Position numbers and translations under genes: made by a program. From NCBI GenBank assembly GCA_027622635.1, contig JAQBYK010000069.1:1-6259 (forward strand): 6,259 nucleotides of DNA. Reading direction: 5' to 3'. The notes under the pieces were generated by a model that did not search any database, was not told the origin of the DNA, and worked only from the letters and a program-made list of their open reading frames with translations. This DNA is from a bacterium. GTDB lineage: Bacteria; Patescibacteriota; Gracilibacteria; UBA1369; LOWO2-01-FULL-3. Shown in pieces: positions 5,054 through 6,259 of this stretch; within the stretch, counting starts at the first letter, position 1, and each line of letters opens with the position of its first letter.

Positions 5054-5770
5054 ATGACTGACTTAGAAAAGAAGTTGTGGAAGCGTGTAAATAGATATGT
5101 TGGAATTTTACGAATTGTCCCATTCGTCAGGATGGTGGCTATCTGTAATAATTTGGCTTTTTCTATGGTTGATGACAAGAGTGATATTGATCTTTTTATT
5201 GTGGCAAAAAAGGGCAGACTCTTTACGGTCCGAATTTTGGTGACTTTACTTTTTCACGTTTTAGGGGTTAGAAGACATGGCCGGAAGGTTGCCGGTCGTT
5301 TTTGCCTAAGCTTTTTTGTGGATGATAGTGCGCTTGATCTATCTGGAATAGCCCTTGAAGGAGATATATATTTGGCTTTTTGGATTGCCAGTATGAAACC
5401 TGTTATTGATGATGGGGTGTACGGGGAATTTTTGGATGCAAATTCTTGGATTAAAGAATATTTTGATGAGCCAATTTCTCCTGATTATAAATATACACTT
5501 TCAAATATGAGCTTTTTGAAAAGACTTTTTGAGTGGTTTTTGAATGGTCGTATTGGTGATTTTTTTGAGAATAGAATGAGCAGATGGCAAATTGCCAGAG
5601 CCTCTAAAAAGGCTTTATCCGCGGGTGATGATGCCAATTTGATTGTTGAAGAACATATTTTGAAATTTCACAATATTGATAGAAGGCGTGAGTATCGAAG
5701 TTTATGGTTTGATAGGTATGGGGAAGCCGCAAAATTAAGCAGAGAGAAATTTTCAAAGTTAATTGATTGA
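5054..5770 (+). CDS. Nucleotidyltransferase-like protein (pol-beta fold), degenerate glycine/serine motif
   Basis: The protein has 238 residues and no recognised specific function. Residues 25-50 (VRMVAICNN ... KSDIDLFIV) match the nucleotidyltransferase pattern hG[GS]x(9-13)DxD: Asp44 and Asp46 form the metal-binding pair, 10 residues after the motif, but Gly-Ser is replaced by Asn32-Asn33. A following strand RFCLSFFVDD (82-91) could supply the third carboxylate (Asp90 or Asp91). The region LFTVRILVTLLFHVLGVRR (56-74) is a hydrophobic-amphipathic helix, probably part of the fold, not a signal peptide. The C-terminal half is helical and charged with no motif I recognise. Start ATG 5054-5056, stop TGA 5768-5770. 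It is divergent from uvrC across 20 bases and convergent with der with a 5-base gap, so it seems to be a single-gene unit. Catalysis and substrate (nucleotide transfer to protein, RNA or small molecule) are unknown. Confidence 0.8.
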   Translation: MTDLEKKLWKRVNRYVGILRIVPFVRMVAICNNLAFSMVDDKSDIDLFIVAKKGRLFTVRILVTLLFHVLGVRRHGRKVAGRFCLSFFVDDSALDLSGIALEGDIYLAFWIASMKPVIDDGVYGEFLDANSWIKEYFDEPISPDYKYTLSNMSFLKRLFEWFLNGRIGDFFENRMSRWQIARASKKALSAGDDANLIVEEHILKFHNIDRRREYRSLWFDRYGEAAKLSREKFSKLID

Positions 5771-5775
5771 AATGT

Positions 5776-6259
5776 TCAGCCTTTTCTACTTATCCTTTCC
5801 GCAGCTGATTCTGTTATATCTTTAGATTTAAATCTGATGTTTATTGCTGTTCCATTGAATCCGTATTCTTTTCTGATCTCATTCTCAAGATAACGAGGGT
5901 ATGAAAAATGTAGGTCTTTTGCATTTTTGAAGAACATAACAAATTTTGGAGGAGCAATTTCGACCTGGCTGCCATACATGAACTTTGGTTTTCTTATTTT
6001 GCGGCTGGCAGGTAAATGTTTTTGAGTTATCTTTTGGAAAAAACTGTTGAGTGCGGCTGTTGGTATTCTTTTTTCTCTTTCTTTTATTATTTCGTCTGCC
6101 TGATTGAGTATTTCATAGGTGTTTTTTTTATTTTTTGCCGATACGAATAATAATGGTGCCCATGGTACGAAGATAAATCTACGCTTTAGTTTTGTTATGA
6201 TTCTATCTTTGATTTCATCTCCTTTTTCAAGGAGGTCTATCTTGTTTATTACTATCATT
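5776..6259 (-). CDS. der: Ribosome-assembly GTPase Der (EngA), C-terminal part (cut by window edge)
   Basis: Der is a tandem-GTPase protein needed for 50S ribosomal subunit maturation. The visible 160 or so residues begin inside the second GTPase domain: VINKIDLLEKGDEI contains the G4 NKxD motif, and PLLFVSAKNKKN the G5 SAK motif. The C-terminal KH-like domain follows, with RIPTAALNSFFQKI, KPKFMYGSQVEIAPPKFVMFF, DLHFSYPRYLENEIRKEYGF and NGTAINIRFKSK, all typical of Der (for example the PPxFVxF and SYxRYLEN stretches). The first GTPase domain and G1-G3 of the second are beyond the right edge; the methionine near the edge is internal. Stop TGA at 5776-5778. The gene ends convergently 5 bases from the nucleotidyltransferase-like gene. 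Confidence 0.94.
   Translation of the reverse strand, partial: MIVINKIDLLEKGDEIKDRIITKLKRRFIFVPWAPLLFVSAKNKKNTYEILNQADEIIKEREKRIPTAALNSFFQKITQKHLPASRKIRKPKFMYGSQVEIAPPKFVMFFKNAKDLHFSYPRYLENEIRKEYGFNGTAINIRFKSKDITESAAERISRKG

Noticed and set aside
5219..5276. Transmembrane segment in the nucleotidyltransferase-like protein (residues 56-74)
   Set aside because: It is flanked and interrupted by Arg and His and fits an amphipathic helix following the DxD strand; no other membrane features are present.
73..5778. Recoding of TGA to glycine, as in some candidate-phyla bacteria
   Set aside because: folK, thiI, the nucleotidyltransferase gene and der all end at TGA at the expected protein end, and no conserved gene has an internal TGA.

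Overview
This is a gene-dense, AT-rich bacterial segment. I see no RNA genes, mobile elements, repeats or CRISPR. TGA is used as a normal stop (folK, thiI, the nucleotidyltransferase gene, der), so the standard code applies. Spacing is extremely tight, and no gene has a convincing Shine-Dalgarno site. Instead, four -10-like hexamers lie only 6 to 9 bases before start codons, which suggests leaderless or near-leaderless mRNAs. Compactness, divergent housekeeping proteins and an odd UvrC fit a candidate-phyla bacterium (Patescibacteria/CPR-like). That placement is inference, not proven from the window.

Layout. Positions 1-1671 (minus strand) hold a folate operon transcribed folP, then a PTPS/QueD-family gene, then folK, then folE, which runs off the left edge. 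Most of its genes overlap by about 20 bases. It has no folB. The PTPS-family enzyme carries both the queuosine-type cysteine and the folate-type glutamate (a CExxHGH motif), so it probably bypasses dihydroneopterin aldolase and may also feed queuosine synthesis. FolE makes dihydroneopterin triphosphate, the PTPS enzyme makes 6-hydroxymethyl-dihydropterin, FolK pyrophosphorylates it, and FolP joins it to p-aminobenzoate. Positions 1738-2904 (plus strand) hold thiI, the tRNA 4-thiouridine synthetase, divergent from folP across a 66-base promoter region.

Positions 2894-5033 (minus strand) hold uvrC, the nucleotide excision repair nuclease. It is unusual in three ways. A GNAT acetyltransferase-like domain is inserted in a loop of its C-terminal RNase H-like nuclease domain. 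The reading frame is broken by a single +1 shift inside that inserted domain. The usual C-terminal helix-hairpin-helix domain is missing.

Positions 5054-5770 (plus strand) encode a pol-beta-type nucleotidyltransferase-like protein whose glycine/serine motif is replaced by Asn-Asn. It is divergent from uvrC across only 20 bases, in which two opposed -10 boxes overlap. Positions 5776-6259 (minus strand) hold the C-terminal part of der, a ribosome-assembly GTPase, cut by the right edge. The two convergent gene pairs (thiI/uvrC, overlapping by 11 bases; NTase/der, 5-base gap) leave no room for ordinary terminators.
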